Positions 1 to 10,185 of a DNA stretch of 64,000 bases are shown piece by piece (within the stretch, counting starts at the first letter, position 1; every line of letters begins with the position of its first letter). The notes beneath the pieces are model-generated. The model ran no database searches, was not told where the DNA came from, and was given only the letters and a program-made list of their open reading frames with translations. The stretch is taken from positions 62,001-126,000 of the forward strand of contig JACRDI010000028.1 in NCBI GenBank assembly GCA_016218665.1. Direction: 5' to 3'. Both the position numbers and the translations under genes were made by a program. The DNA is from Desulfovibrio sp. GTDB taxonomy: Bacteria > Desulfobacterota > Desulfovibrionia > Desulfovibrionales > Desulfovibrionaceae.

Positions 1-2
1 GC

Positions 3-446
3 GCGCGCATGGAGTGGGACGCCGACGGCGTCACCGTGTCGCCCGCGCCCCTTTGCGGCGTGCACGTGGACATGGGCCCCTGCCCGGACCTGGTGCCCAC
101 GGTGGCCGTGGCCGCCTGCTTCGCCACGGGCCCGACGACCATCACCAACGTCGCCCACCTGCGCATCAAGGAAAGCGACCGGCTGGAGGCCCTGGCCGTG
201 GAGATAGCCAAGACCGGCTGCGGCACGGCCATGACCGATGACAGCCTGACCATCACGCCCGCGCCCCTGCAAAAGGGGCAGCGCGTGGCGTTCGCCACCC
301 GTTCCGACCACAGATTGGTCATGGGCCCGGCGCTCTTCTCTCTGGCCGGGCTTGATGTCTCCTTCGACAAGCCGGACTGCGTGGCCAAGAGCTTCCCCGG
401 CTTCTGGGGGGCCTTCGGCCCTGTCATTGGGGGGCAGCCCGAATGA
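3..446 (+). CDS. aroA: 3-phosphoshikimate 1-carboxyvinyltransferase (EPSP synthase), C-terminal part
   Basis: This is the C-terminal third of EPSP synthase, which joins shikimate-3-phosphate and phosphoenolpyruvate in the chorismate pathway. The reading frame is open to the left edge of the window, so the 5' end is missing. Visible family signatures are the RIKESDRL segment (the conserved Lys-Glu-Ser-Asp-Arg active-site motif) and the DHRLVMGPAL segment matching the DHRMAM region of the family. The stop codon overlaps the start of the next gene as ATGA, so aroA and tyrA are translationally coupled. It is the first visible gene of an aromatic amino acid supraoperon. Confidence 0.95.
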   Translation, partial: ARMEWDADGVTVSPAPLCGVHVDMGPCPDLVPTVAVAACFATGPTTITNVAHLRIKESDRLEALAVEIAKTGCGTAMTDDSLTITPAPLQKGQRVAFATRSDHRLVMGPALFSLAGLDVSFDKPDCVAKSFPGFWGAFGPVIGGQPE

Positions 447-1249
447 CCATCGGCAACGGGACTGTCGGCAACGGCGCGAAAGCCCAGGCGGCGGACGTGC
501 GCATCAAGACCATCGCCATCGTGGGCGCGCGCGGCCAGATGGGCGCGCTCTTCGCCCGCACCTTCCACAAGGCGGGCTACGCCGTGTCCACCCTGGACCG
601 GCCGTACACCGGCGAGGCCATCCGCTCCGCCATTCCCGGGGCGGACATGGTGCTCATTTCCGTGCCCGTCACCGCCACCCGCCAGGTGGCCGACACCCTG
701 GCCCCGCACATGAAGGCCGGGGCCATCCTGTGCGATGTCTGCTCCGTGAAGGTGAACCCGCTGGAGCAGATGCTGGCCGCCTATTCCGGGCCCGTCGTGG
801 GCACGCACCCGCTGTTTGGCCCGGTGATTCCCGAGGGCTTCGAGCCCCGCGTGGCCGTCACCCCCGGGCGCGGCCAAGGGGCCCCGGAAGCCGTGGGCGA
901 AGTCTTCGCCCGCGCGGGCTTCACGCCCTTCGCCAGCACGGCCGAGGAGCACGACCGGGCCATGGCCGTGGTGCAGGGCCTCAATTTCATCACCACCACG
1001 GCCTACCTGGCCGCCGCCAGGCAGACCCCAGGCATCGAGAAGTTCCGCGTGCCCTCCTTCGAGCGCAGGCTTGAGGCGGCGCGCAAGATGCTCACCCAGG
1101 ACCGCGAGCTCTTCCAGCTCATCAGCGAGGACAACCCCTTCCTGCAGGAGACCGTGCGGCAGTTCACGGCCTACCTCGACCTGGCCGCAGGGGGCGATCT
1201 GGACCTGCTCTCCGCCAGGGCATCCTGGTGGTGGCGCGACACGGCATAG
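443..1249 (+). CDS. tyrA: Prephenate dehydrogenase (TyrA family)
   Basis: A 268-aa NAD(P)-dependent prephenate dehydrogenase of tyrosine synthesis. The N-terminal Rossmann motif GARGQMG lies at residues 28-34, the family motif HPLFGP at 122-127, and HDRAM at 170-174. No chorismate mutase or ACT domain is attached, so feedback control by Tyr through ACT is not visible. It starts inside the aroA stop (ATGA). The last residues are unusual: Trp262, Trp263 and Trp264 are consecutive, five codons before the end, and immediately precede an attenuator-like RNA structure in front of trpE. The C-terminus may therefore double as a Trp-sensing leader peptide (inference). Confidence 0.95.
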   Translation: MTIGNGTVGNGAKAQAADVRIKTIAIVGARGQMGALFARTFHKAGYAVSTLDRPYTGEAIRSAIPGADMVLISVPVTATRQVADTLAPHMKAGAILCDVCSVKVNPLEQMLAAYSGPVVGTHPLFGPVIPEGFEPRVAVTPGRGQGAPEAVGEVFARAGFTPFASTAEEHDRAMAVVQGLNFITTTAYLAAARQTPGIEKFRVPSFERRLEAARKMLTQDRELFQLISEDNPFLQETVRQFTAYLDLAAGGDLDLLSARASWWWRDTA

Positions 1250-1329
1250 GGACGCGGCTTTCGCCTCAGGGCGGAAAGTGACGACGAAGTGTTGGCCGCG
1301 TCCCGGAACAGGGTCGCGGCCTTCTTTTT
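1226..1329 (+). promoter_or_regulatory. Putative trp attenuator using the end of tyrA as leader peptide
   Basis: Three TGG codons (1226-1234) in the tyrA frame are followed by the tyrA stop (1247-1249). Segment A at 1249-1258 (GGGACGCGGC) is perfectly complementary over 10 bases to segment B at 1295-1304. Segment B, extended to 1294-1304, also pairs with segment C at 1311-1321 (ten pairs, one T-T mismatch, six-base loop), and C is followed directly by a T-rich run at 1322-1329, an intrinsic terminator. A:B and B:C are mutually exclusive. A ribosome at the stop codon would cover A and permit the terminator; a ribosome stalled on the Trp codons would leave A free to sequester B and allow readthrough into trpE. 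The structure is seen; the mechanism is inferred from classical trp attenuation. Confidence 0.8.
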
Positions 1330-1347
1330 CATCTAAACGGAGGGGTT

Positions 1348-2755
<1,408 letters not shown>

Positions 2756-2775
<20 letters not shown>

Positions 2776-3340
2776 CTTCGACTCCTTCACCTTCAACCTG
2801 GTGCAGGCCTTCCAGCAGCTCGGGGCCGACCCCGTTGTCCTGCGCAACGACCGCGACGAACTGCTCGATCCGGCCTTTGTGGCCGGGCTTTCCCGGGTGG
2901 TGCTCTCCCCCGGGCCCAGCCGGCCGGAGAACGCCGGAAACTGCCTGAAGTTCCTTGAGCTGCTTGACAAGACCGGCCGGAATGTGCCCGTGCTTGGCGT
3001 GTGCCTGGGGCACCAGACCCTGGGGCACTTCGCCGGGGCCTCCGTGGTCCGGGCGGAGCGCATCATGCACGGCAAGGTGAGCCCCGTTGAGCACGACGGC
3101 ACCGACGTGTTCGCCGGGCTCCCCAACCCGTTCGAGGTGTGCCGCTACCACTCCCTGCTGGTGCTGGCCCACGAGGCGCCGGAAAAACTGCGGGTGACGG
3201 CGAAGACCGCCGAGGGCGAGGTCATGGGCATGGTCTACACCGACCGCCCCTGGAGCGGGGTGCAGTTCCACCCGGAGTCCATCCTGACGCCGGACGGACC
3301 CAAGCTGCTGGCCAACTTCCTGGCCAAAACCAAGGCGTAG
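2756..3340 (+). CDS. trpG: Anthranilate synthase component II (glutamine amidotransferase)
   Basis: A 194-aa class I glutamine amidotransferase that supplies ammonia to TrpE. Catalytic triad residues are visible: Cys83 in GVCLGHQ, and His172 and Glu174 in FHPESI. The ATG at 2756 is preferred over an in-frame TTG at 2750 because AAGGGGG lies about seven bases ahead of the ATG. It overlaps the end of trpE and is followed 11 bases later by trpD. It is a stand-alone subunit, not fused to TrpD. Confidence 0.96.
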
Positions 3341-3351
3341 GGGGAGGCCCC

Positions 3352-4383
3352 ATGGCCATCGACATGCGCGACATTCTGGACGCCCTGGGCAACCGGGCGG
3401 ACCTCTCCGAGGAGCAGGCGGCCTACGCTTTCCAGCAGCTCTTCGAGGGGTTGCTCACACCGGCCCAGGCCGGGGCCCTGCTCATGGGCCTGCGGGCCAA
3501 GGGCGAGACTCCGGTGGAGCTGGCCTGCGCCGCCCGCGCCGGGCTGGCCAAGGCCCGGCTGGTCACCGGCCTGCCGACGGACAAGCCCATCCTGGACATC
3601 GTGGGCACCGGGGGCGACCGCACCCACAGCTTCAACTGCTCCACGGCCGTGTCCCTGTACCTGGCCGCCCTGGGCCACAGGGTGGTCAAGCACGGCAACA
3701 GGGCCGTGTCGTCCTCCAGCGGCAGCGCCGACGCCCTGGAGGGCCTGGGCCTGCCCCTTTCCACCCCGGCGGACAAGGTGCCCGCCGAGCTTGCCCGCAC
3801 GGGCTTCGTGTTCCTGTTCGCGCCAAACTACCACCCGGCCTTTGCGCACATCGCGCCCGTGCGCCGGGAGATGGGCGTGCGCACGCTGTTCAACCTCATG
3901 GGGCCGCTGTTGAACCCGGCCCGACCCAGCCACCAGCTCCTGGGCGTGGGGCAGGCGGCCTTTCTGCCGCTGATGGCCGACACCCTGGCCCGCACCGCGC
4001 CCGACGTGACCGCCCTGGTCATCCACGGGTCTGGCGGCGGAAGCGACGGCAAAGACGGCGGCTTCGACGAGCTGACCCCCTTCGGCCCCGGCCTGGGCTT
4101 CGAAGTGGCCGGGGGCGCGGTGAAGCCCTTCCGCCTGGACCCGGCGGAGTACGGCCTTGCCGGGCACTCCCCGGCGGACGTGCGCGTGGCGGACAAGCCC
4201 GCCGCCCTCGCGGCCATCAAGGCCGTGCTCACGGGCAGGGCCAACGCGGCCATGCAGGCCATGACGGCAATCAATCTGGGCGCGGCCATCATGCTGGCCA
4301 CGGGCCGGGAGATGGCCCCGTGCATGGCCGAAGCCAAACAGGCCGTGGCCGACGGCGCGGCCGGGAGATTCGCCCATGAATAG
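3352..4383 (+). CDS. trpD: Anthranilate phosphoribosyltransferase
   Basis: A 343-aa enzyme that transfers phosphoribosyl from PRPP to anthranilate. The PRPP-binding motif GTGGDRTHSFN and the downstream HGNRAVSSSSGSAD loop are diagnostic of the family. The start at 3352 has GGGGAGG upstream; the frame extends further 5' but that part overlaps trpG and is not protein-like. The last eight bases overlap trpC. Confidence 0.96.
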   Translation: MAIDMRDILDALGNRADLSEEQAAYAFQQLFEGLLTPAQAGALLMGLRAKGETPVELACAARAGLAKARLVTGLPTDKPILDIVGTGGDRTHSFNCSTAVSLYLAALGHRVVKHGNRAVSSSSGSADALEGLGLPLSTPADKVPAELARTGFVFLFAPNYHPAFAHIAPVRREMGVRTLFNLMGPLLNPARPSHQLLGVGQAAFLPLMADTLARTAPDVTALVIHGSGGGSDGKDGGFDELTPFGPGLGFEVAGGAVKPFRLDPAEYGLAGHSPADVRVADKPAALAAIKAVLTGRANAAMQAMTAINLGAAIMLATGREMAPCMAEAKQAVADGAAGRFAHE

Positions 4384-5260
4384 CCAGGGAACGAAGATGC
4401 TCGCCCGCTTCCGCGAGGCGCAGCTGCCCGGCATCGCCCGGCTGCGCAGGCTGGCGGACGAAGGCCGCATGCCCGAGCCCAGGTCCTTCCCCACGCGGGA
4501 GGGCCGCCCCGGCTTCGCCCGCGCCCTGCGCGCGGCGGGCGCCCCGGCGGTCATCGCCGAGTACAAGCGCGCCTCGCCCTCGCGCGGGGTCATCAACCTG
4601 GACCTGACCCCGGCGGACGTGGCCCGCATGTACGCGGAGAACGGGGCCGGGGCCATCTCCGTGCTGACGGAGGAGGCCCACTTCCAGGGCAGTCTGCAAT
4701 ACCTCTCGGACATGGCCTTTGCCGGCGTGCCCCTGCTGCGCAAGGACTTCCTGCTCGACCCCTTGCAGGTGCTGGAGACCGCGGCCACGCCGGCCTCGGC
4801 GCTCCTGCTCATCATGCGCATGTTCGAAGGTGCCGACGACGTGCGCGAGATGATCGAGCTGGCGCGGGAGCACAGTATCGAGGCCGTGTGCGAGGTCTTC
4901 GACGAGGCCGACCTGGACATGGCCCGCTGGGCGGGCGCGGAGATCATCCAGGTGAACAACCGCGACCTGGACACCCTCGCGACGGACCTGGCCGTTTCCC
5001 GCCGCCTGTGCCGCACCAGGGGGCAGGGCGAGCTGTGGATCAGCGCCAGCGGCCTGGAAAGCCCGCAGCAGGTGGCCGAAATGGGCGACCTGGGCTTCGA
5101 TGCCGTGCTCGTGGGCACCTTCCTCATGAGCCGCCCGGACCCCGGCGCGGCCCTGAAGGAGCTGGCCGAGGTGGGCCGCTCCCGCAAGGCGGCGCTCGAC
5201 GCCGAGCGCGCCGCCCGGCGCGATGTCGTCCGCTCGGGCGAGGGGAGGCCGGAGCGATGA
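4376..5260 (+). CDS. trpC: Indole-3-glycerol phosphate synthase
   Basis: A 294-aa TIM-barrel enzyme that closes the indole ring (CdRP to indole-3-glycerol phosphate). Family motifs include IAEYKRASPS with its catalytic Lys, LRKDF, and VNNRDLDT; the C-terminal phosphate-binding region has ISASGL and VLVGTFLM. It starts inside the trpD stop region and its own stop forms ATGA with trpF. The C-terminal tail of about 30 residues past the barrel is rich in Arg and Ala. It is a monofunctional TrpC, separate from TrpF. Confidence 0.96.
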   Translation: MNSQGTKMLARFREAQLPGIARLRRLADEGRMPEPRSFPTREGRPGFARALRAAGAPAVIAEYKRASPSRGVINLDLTPADVARMYAENGAGAISVLTEEAHFQGSLQYLSDMAFAGVPLLRKDFLLDPLQVLETAATPASALLLIMRMFEGADDVREMIELAREHSIEAVCEVFDEADLDMARWAGAEIIQVNNRDLDTLATDLAVSRRLCRTRGQGELWISASGLESPQQVAEMGDLGFDAVLVGTFLMSRPDPGAALKELAEVGRSRKAALDAERAARRDVVRSGEGRPER

Positions 5261-5940
5261 CCGGCCGGCGGCTGCTGGTGAAGGTCTGCGGGCAGACCAG
5301 CGCGCAGGGCGCGCGGCTGTGCGTGTTCCTCGGCGCGGACATGCTGGGGTTCATCTTCCATGCCGGCAGCCCGCGCTGCGTGACCCCCGACCTGCCCGCC
5401 TCCCTCGGACTGCCGGGCGTGCTCAAGGCGGGCGTGTTCGTGGCCCAGTCCCCGGACGAGGTGCTCGCCGTCATGGAAGCCGGCCGGCTGGACATTGCCC
5501 AGCTGCATGGAAACCAGGACACGCGCTTCTGCCGGACCATAGCCGACGCCATCGGGCCGGAGCGGGTGATGAAGGTGCTCTGGCCGGAGCGCGCCGCCAG
5601 CCTGGAAGACTTCCAGTCCCAGCTGGACCTCTTCGCCCCGTTCTGCGGCCGCTTTCTGGCCGATGCCGGCAAGAGCGGCGGCGGCCACGGCCGGGCCATC
5701 TCCGACGAGGCCGCGGACATGCTGGCCGCGGCAAGCTTCCCCAGACCATGGCTCCTGGCCGGGGGCCTCGGACCCGGCAACATCGCCCCGACCCTTGCGC
5801 GGTTCGGGGCGGCCGGATGCCGCCCGGCCGGAATTGATCTGAACTCCGGCGTGGAAAGCGCGCCGGGCGTCAAGGACGAAACACTGCTGCGCCAGGCCTT
5901 CGCCGAGATCGAATCCCTGTGCGCGGCCCAGAATATGTGA
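5257..5940 (+). CDS. trpF: Phosphoribosylanthranilate isomerase
   Basis: A 227-aa TIM-barrel isomerase (PRA to CdRP). The catalytic Cys lies in VKVCGQT near the N-terminus and the acid Asp in the segment FLADAGKSGGGHG; the end has the LAGGLGPGN and DLNSGVE phosphate-binding loops typical of TrpF. The ATG at 5257 overlaps the trpC stop (ATGA), with GGGGAGG upstream. The open frame extends upstream over trpC, but that part is antisense-like and rejected. It is slightly longer than the family average of about 205 aa. Confidence 0.95.
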   Translation: MTGRRLLVKVCGQTSAQGARLCVFLGADMLGFIFHAGSPRCVTPDLPASLGLPGVLKAGVFVAQSPDEVLAVMEAGRLDIAQLHGNQDTRFCRTIADAIGPERVMKVLWPERAASLEDFQSQLDLFAPFCGRFLADAGKSGGGHGRAISDEAADMLAAASFPRPWLLAGGLGPGNIAPTLARFGAAGCRPAGIDLNSGVESAPGVKDETLLRQAFAEIESLCAAQNM

Positions 5941-5949
5941 GGTGCTCCC

Positions 5950-7128
5950 GTGAAGAAAGGCTATTACGGCGATTTTGGCGGCCAGTTCGTGCCCGAGCTG
6001 CTCATGCCGCCGCTCATCGAGCTTGAGGAGGCCATGGAGCGCATCCTGCCCTCCAGGGAATTCCAGGACGAGCTCAAGGACATCCTGGCGAACTTCGTGG
6101 GCCGGCCCACGGCGCTCACCTTCTGCCCCAACCTCTCGGCCAAGCTGGGCATCAGGCTCTGGCTCAAGCGCGAGGACCTGGCCCACGGCGGCGCGCACAA
6201 GGTGAACAACACCGTCGGCCAGGCCCTGCTGGCCAAGAAGCTGGGCAAGAAGCGCCTGCTGGCCGAAACCGGCGCGGGCCAGCACGGCGTGGCCACGGCC
6301 CTTGCCGCCGCCCGCCTGGGTCTTCAGTGCACCATCTACATGGGCGCGACCGACGTCGAGCGCCAGAGCCTCAACGTGCGCCGCATGAAGCTCTTCGGGG
6401 CCGAGGTGGTCAGCGTCGAATCCGGCACCAAGACGCTCAAGGACGCCATCAACGCCGCCCTGCGCGCCTGGATAGCCGAGCAGGAGAGCACCCACTACTG
6501 CTTCGGCACCGCTGCCGGGCCGCATCCCTTCCCGCTGCTCGTGCGCGAGCTCCAGGCCGTCATCAGCCGCGAGGCGCGCCAGCAGATGCTCGACCAGGCC
6601 GGCACCCTGCCCGACTACGTCGTGGCCTGCGTGGGCGGCGGATCGAATGCCATCGGGGCCTTCCACGAGTTCGTGCCCGACGCGAAGGTGAAGCTCATCG
6701 GCGTGGAGGCGGCGGGCTCCGGCAAGCCCGGCGACTGGCACTCCGCCCCCCTGTCCAAGGAGGGCAGCCCGGGCGTGCTGCACGGCATGCGCACCCAGCT
6801 CATCCAGACCGTTGACGGCCAGATCCAGCCCTCGCACTCCATCGCCCCCGGCCTGGACTACCCCGGCGTGGGCCCGGAGCACGCGGCCTATCAGGCCTCC
6901 GGCCGGGCCACCTACTTCAGCGTCACCGACGACGTGGCCCTGGACGCCTTTGTCGAGCTCTGCCGCCACGAGGGCATCATGCCCGCGCTGGAGTCCTCCC
7001 ACGCGCTGGGCTGGGCCCTCAAGAACGCCCAGACCATGCAGCCCGGCTCCCACGTCGTGGTGTGCCTCTCCGGCCGGGGCGACAAGGACCTGGACATCGT
7101 CAACGACTACCTCTCCCGCAAGGCCTAA
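5950..7128 (+). CDS. trpB: Tryptophan synthase beta chain
   Basis: A 392-aa PLP enzyme that condenses indole with serine. Lys84 in GAHKVNN is the PLP Schiff-base lysine; the PLP-phosphate loop CVGGGSNAIG and the ETGAGQHG motif are present. It begins with GTG at 5950, nine bases after trpF, with GAGGTG ahead of it. The length and N-terminus (YYGDFGGQFVPE) are those of canonical TrpB1. Confidence 0.98.
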   Translation: MKKGYYGDFGGQFVPELLMPPLIELEEAMERILPSREFQDELKDILANFVGRPTALTFCPNLSAKLGIRLWLKREDLAHGGAHKVNNTVGQALLAKKLGKKRLLAETGAGQHGVATALAAARLGLQCTIYMGATDVERQSLNVRRMKLFGAEVVSVESGTKTLKDAINAALRAWIAEQESTHYCFGTAAGPHPFPLLVRELQAVISREARQQMLDQAGTLPDYVVACVGGGSNAIGAFHEFVPDAKVKLIGVEAAGSGKPGDWHSAPLSKEGSPGVLHGMRTQLIQTVDGQIQPSHSIAPGLDYPGVGPEHAAYQASGRATYFSVTDDVALDAFVELCRHEGIMPALESSHALGWALKNAQTMQPGSHVVVCLSGRGDKDLDIVNDYLSRKA

Positions 7129-7138
7129 GGGGACGCAC

Positions 7139-7918
7139 ATGAGCACGAACATCCTGACCAAACGCATCGAGGCCGCGCGAAAAAGCGGCCGTCTGGCCCT
7201 CATCCCCTTCCTGCCCGCGGGCTACCCGGACAAGCGCCGCTTCTGGGACGAGATCGACAGGCTCGACGAATCCGGCGCGGACGTCATCGAAATCGGCATG
7301 CCCTTCTCCGACCCCGTGGCCGACGGGCCCGTGGTCGAACACGCCTCCCTCAAGTGCCTGGACGCCGGGGTCAACCTCAAGTGGATCCTCGCCGAGCTGG
7401 CCTCGCGCAAGGGCCGCTACAAGGCCGGGCTGGTCCTCATGGGCTACCTGAACCCCGTCCTCCAGTACGGCCTGGAGGCCTTCGCCCGCGACGCCGCTTC
7501 CGCAGGCGTGCACGGGGTCATCCTGGCCGACGTGCCCTATGAGGAGGGCGACGCCATCCGCGCCGCCCTGGAACCCCAGGGCCTGGCCCTCATCCCCCTC
7601 GTCGGCCTGAACACCACGCCCGGCCGCATGGCGCTCTACGGCAACAACGCCCAGGGCTTCGCCTACTTCGTCTCCGTCCTGGGCACCACCGGCGTGCGCC
7701 AGCAGTTCGACTCCGGCCTGCCGCCCCAGGTGCGCGAGGGCCTGACCCACGCCAAGGCCGCCTTCCCCGTGCCCGTGGCCCTGGGCTTCGGCCTCAAGCA
7801 CCCGGACCAGCTGAAGGAACTCGCTGGTCTGGTGGACGCCGCCGTGTTCGGCAGCGCGCTCATCCGGCACATCGACCAGGGCGGCGACAGCACGGGCTTC
7901 ATGAAAGTGTGGAAGTAG
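7139..7918 (+). CDS. trpA: Tryptophan synthase alpha chain
   Basis: A 259-aa TIM-barrel subunit that cleaves indole-3-glycerol phosphate and channels indole to TrpB. By alignment of EIGMPFSDPVADGP with the known family, Glu51 and Asp62 are the catalytic acids. The start is ATG at 7139, with AGGGGA about five bases upstream; upstream in-frame codons only shadow trpB. It is the last gene of the supraoperon and is followed by a large hairpin. Confidence 0.97.
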   Translation: MSTNILTKRIEAARKSGRLALIPFLPAGYPDKRRFWDEIDRLDESGADVIEIGMPFSDPVADGPVVEHASLKCLDAGVNLKWILAELASRKGRYKAGLVLMGYLNPVLQYGLEAFARDAASAGVHGVILADVPYEEGDAIRAALEPQGLALIPLVGLNTTPGRMALYGNNAQGFAYFVSVLGTTGVRQQFDSGLPPQVREGLTHAKAAFPVPVALGFGLKHPDQLKELAGLVDAAVFGSALIRHIDQGGDSTGFMKVWK

Positions 7919-7941
7919 GGGGCTGACAAGGAAAGAACGAA

Positions 7942-7980
7942 CCGGGGGGAAACCTTTCTGAAGAAAGGTTCTCCCCCCGG
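7942..7980. terminator. Long hairpin downstream of trpA
   Basis: The arms CCGGGGGG and AACCTTTC pair with GAAAGGTT and CCCCCCGG around a TGAA loop, with only small internal mismatches. No T-run follows, so it may be a 3'-end stabiliser, a factor-dependent stop or a repetitive extragenic palindrome rather than a classical terminator. It sits exactly at the end of the trp operon. Confidence 0.6.
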
Positions 7981-8049
7981 ACCCCCCTTCCAAAGACTTT
8001 TCATGGGGTGTCGCGGCACTTCCCACAGAACCTCCTCCAAACGAAACGT

Positions 8050-8074
8050 CCCGGACGCGCAACGCGCGTCCGGG
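8050..8074. terminator. Perfect 11-bp GC-rich hairpin between trpA and proS
   Basis: CCCGGACGCGC (8050-8060) pairs perfectly with GCGCGTCCGGG (8064-8074) across an AAC loop. It lies between the convergent trpA and proS genes. Neither strand has a good T-run beside it, so it is a candidate transcript end or repeat element, not a proven terminator. Confidence 0.45.
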
Positions 8075-8090
8075 CCGCTTCGATTGGCAT

Positions 8091-8150
8091 GCGGGTCCCG
8101 GGGGTGCATACCCCCTGGCGGGGTTCAAGGGGCGGAGCCCCTTGATTCAT
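8091..8150. repeat. GC-rich palindromic intergenic repeat (trpA-proS)
   Basis: Short mirror-like units occur in a row: CCGGGGGTGCATACCCCCTGG and then AAGGGGCGGAGCCCCTT. Similar CAGGGG...CCCCTG units occur at 33951-33994 and 49581-49669 and near 9989, always between genes, which suggests a dispersed family of extragenic palindromes. Confidence 0.5.
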
Positions 8151-8193
8151 CTCCTACAGCCAGTCAGGCGGCGGAGCGCCCCAGCCTGCGCGT

Positions 8194-9939
8194 CTACTCC
8201 ACGCCCAGGCCCCAGCCCTGGCGCACGGTGCGCCGCCAGTTGGCGAACTCGGCGGCGAAGTCGGCCAGTTTCAGCTCGCGCTTTTCGCCGGTGCGGCGGT
8301 CCTTGGCCTCGATGATGCCGGCCTTGAGCCCCTTGCCGCCGAGCACGAGCTGCATGGGCATGCCCATGAGGTCGGCGTCCTTGAACTTTACGCCGGGGCG
8401 TTCGTCGCGGTCGTCGTAGAGCACATCGATGCCCATGCCGGAGAGCTGCACGTAGAGGTTGTCGGCGGCGAGGGCCACGTCGGCGTCCTTTCCGGCCAGG
8501 GAGAGCAGGGAGACCTCGTAGGGAGCGATGGAGGGCGGGAACTTGATGCCGTCCTCGTCGTGGTTCTGCTCGATGGCCGAGGCCACGATACGCGACACGC
8601 CGATGCCGTAGCAGCCCATGACCATGACCTGCTCCTTGCCGTTCTCGTCCAGGAAGGTGGCGTTCATGGCCTGGGAGTACTTGAGGCCCAGCTTGAACAC
8701 GTGGCCCACCTCGATGCCCTTGCGCAGGCGGACGGCGCCGCCGCAGCGCGGGCATTTGTCGGCCTCGGTGATGTTGCGCAGGTCGGTGTAGGCGTCGATC
8801 TTCACGTCGCGGCGCAGGTCCACGTTCTTGATGTGCGCGTCGGCCTTGTTGGCGCCCGCGATCCAGCCGCAGTCGAAGTCCAGCTCGCGGTCGGCGATGA
8901 TCTTGATGCCGGGGGCCTTGAGGCCGACGGGGCCGGCGAAGCCGACGGGCGCGCCGGTCCAGGCGACGACCTGCTCCGGCGTGGCCAGCTTCACGTCCTG
9001 GGCGTTCAGGTGGTTCTTGAGCTTGACCTCGTTCAGCTCGCGGTCGCCGCGCACCAGGGCGGCCACGGGCGCCCCGTCCACGTCGAAGAGCAGGGTCTTC
9101 AGGATGGCGGACGGATCGACGCCGAGGAACTCGCAGAGCTCCTCCACCGTGTGCTTGCCCGGGGTGGGCAGCTCGGAGAAGGCCGGGCAGTCGTGGCCGC
9201 AGTCGCACTTGTCCACGGGGACGACGACCTCCGCCTTTTCCAGGTTGGCGGCGTAGGCGCAGGCCTGGCAGGTGGCGATGGTGTCCTCGCCGGTATCGGC
9301 CAGGACCATGAACTCGTGGCTGAAGTTGCCGCCGATGGAGCCGGTGTCGGCCTCGACGGGGCGGAACTCCAGGCCCAGGCGGCGGAAGATGGCGCAGTAG
9401 GCGTCGTACATGGCCTTGTAGCTCATGTCGGCCCCGGCCTCGTCGCGGTCGAAGGAGTAGGCGTCCTTCATGACGAACTCGCGCCCGCGCATGAGGCCGA
9501 AGCGGGGGCGGATCTCGTCGCGGAACTTGGTCTGGATCTGGTACAGGTTGATGGGCAGCTGGCGGTAGGAGCGCACCTCGCCGCGCACCAGGTCGGTGAC
9601 CACTTCCTCGTGCGTGGGGCCCAGGCAGTAGTCGCGGTCGGCGCGGTCCTTGAAGCGCAGGAGCTCCTTGCCGTAGAACTCCCAGCGGCCCGTCTCGCGC
9701 CAGAGGTCGGCCGGCTGCACCGTGGGCATGAGGATTTCCTGCGCGCCCGCGCGGTCCATCTCCTCGCGGCAGATGTCCGCCACCTTGTTCAGCGCCTTGA
9801 GGCCCAGGGGCAGGTAGGTGTAGATGCCGCGGGTGAGCTGGCGCACGAAGCCCCCGCGCAGGAGCAGGCGGTGGCTCACCACCTCGGCGTCGGCGGGCAC
9901 TTCCTTCAGGGTGGGGACATAGGCTTTGGACAGGCGCAT
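8194..9939 (-). CDS. proS: Prolyl-tRNA synthetase (bacterial type, with editing insertion)
   Basis: A 581-aa class II aminoacyl-tRNA synthetase that charges tRNA-Pro. The N-terminus ([15 protein letters not shown]) and the class II core (RYLHRGG-like [25 protein letters not shown]) match bacterial ProS, and the middle contains the YbaK-like editing insertion, with the length expected for that type. The start at 9939 is chosen because GGAG lies six bases upstream; longer in-frame starts read into non-protein-like sequence. In related genomes ispG and proS are typically neighbours (from memory); here they are separated by Rhs remnants. Confidence 0.96.
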   Translation of the reverse strand: MRLSKAYVPTLKEVPADAEVVSHRLLLRGGFVRQLTRGIYTYLPLGLKALNKVADICREEMDRAGAQEILMPTVQPADLWRETGRWEFYGKELLRFKDRADRDYCLGPTHEEVVTDLVRGEVRSYRQLPINLYQIQTKFRDEIRPRFGLMRGREFVMKDAYSFDRDEAGADMSYKAMYDAYCAIFRRLGLEFRPVEADTGSIGGNFSHEFMVLADTGEDTIATCQACAYAANLEKAEVVVPVDKCDCGHDCPAFSELPTPGKHTVEELCEFLGVDPSAILKTLLFDVDGAPVAALVRGDRELNEVKLKNHLNAQDVKLATPEQVVAWTGAPVGFAGPVGLKAPGIKIIADRELDFDCGWIAGANKADAHIKNVDLRRDVKIDAYTDLRNITEADKCPRCGGAVRLRKGIEVGHVFKLGLKYSQAMNATFLDENGKEQVMVMGCYGIGVSRIVASAIEQNHDEDGIKFPPSIAPYEVSLLSLAGKDADVALAADNLYVQLSGMGIDVLYDDRDERPGVKFKDADLMGMPMQLVLGGKGLKAGIIEAKDRRTGEKRELKLADFAAEFANWRRTVRQGWGLGVE

Positions 9940-9985
9940 TGGGTTCTCCATCGGTTCTAGGTAAATATCGCTGGTGAGGCTCCGC

Positions 9986-10055
9986 CTCCCCAGGCCCCTC
10001 CGCCAGGGAACATTCGTTCGGAGGGCATGCACCCCCTGGACCCGCAGGGGAGGGG
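9986..10055. repeat. Dispersed intergenic repeat, copy 1 (proS-rhs gap)
   Basis: The segment containing CCAGGCCCC, then CGCCAGGGAACATTCGTTCG, then GAGGG and ACCCCCTGGACCCG is repeated almost exactly at 49619-49672, 40 kb away between phoU and the DciA-like gene. It is flanked here by GGCTCCGCC palindromes. No reading frame through it looks protein-like. Confidence 0.7.
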
Positions 10056-10185
10056 GTGATCGACGCATTTCGGTGCGCCACACCTCACCCTTTCAATCAA
10101 AAGCTGTCAACTGGGAATTTCGATCCCCTTTGCCGGACAGACGCACTGCCCGCATGCGGCCCGCGGCATGCGCCGCGAATAACGC

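Noticed and set aside
1250-1347. A T-box or TRAP/anti-TRAP type control of trpE
   Set aside because: No T-box signature or GAG/UAG triplet repeats; the structure fits ribosome-sensed attenuation better.
3235-7203. A 1322-codon open frame on the minus strand across trpG-trpB
   Set aside because: It is antisense to well-supported trp genes; the product is low-complexity His/Gly/Ala/Val-rich, as expected from GC-rich codon shadows.
8560-9960. A 466-codon plus-strand frame opposite proS
   Set aside because: Antisense shadow of a clear prolyl-tRNA synthetase; Val/Ala/Gly/His-rich.
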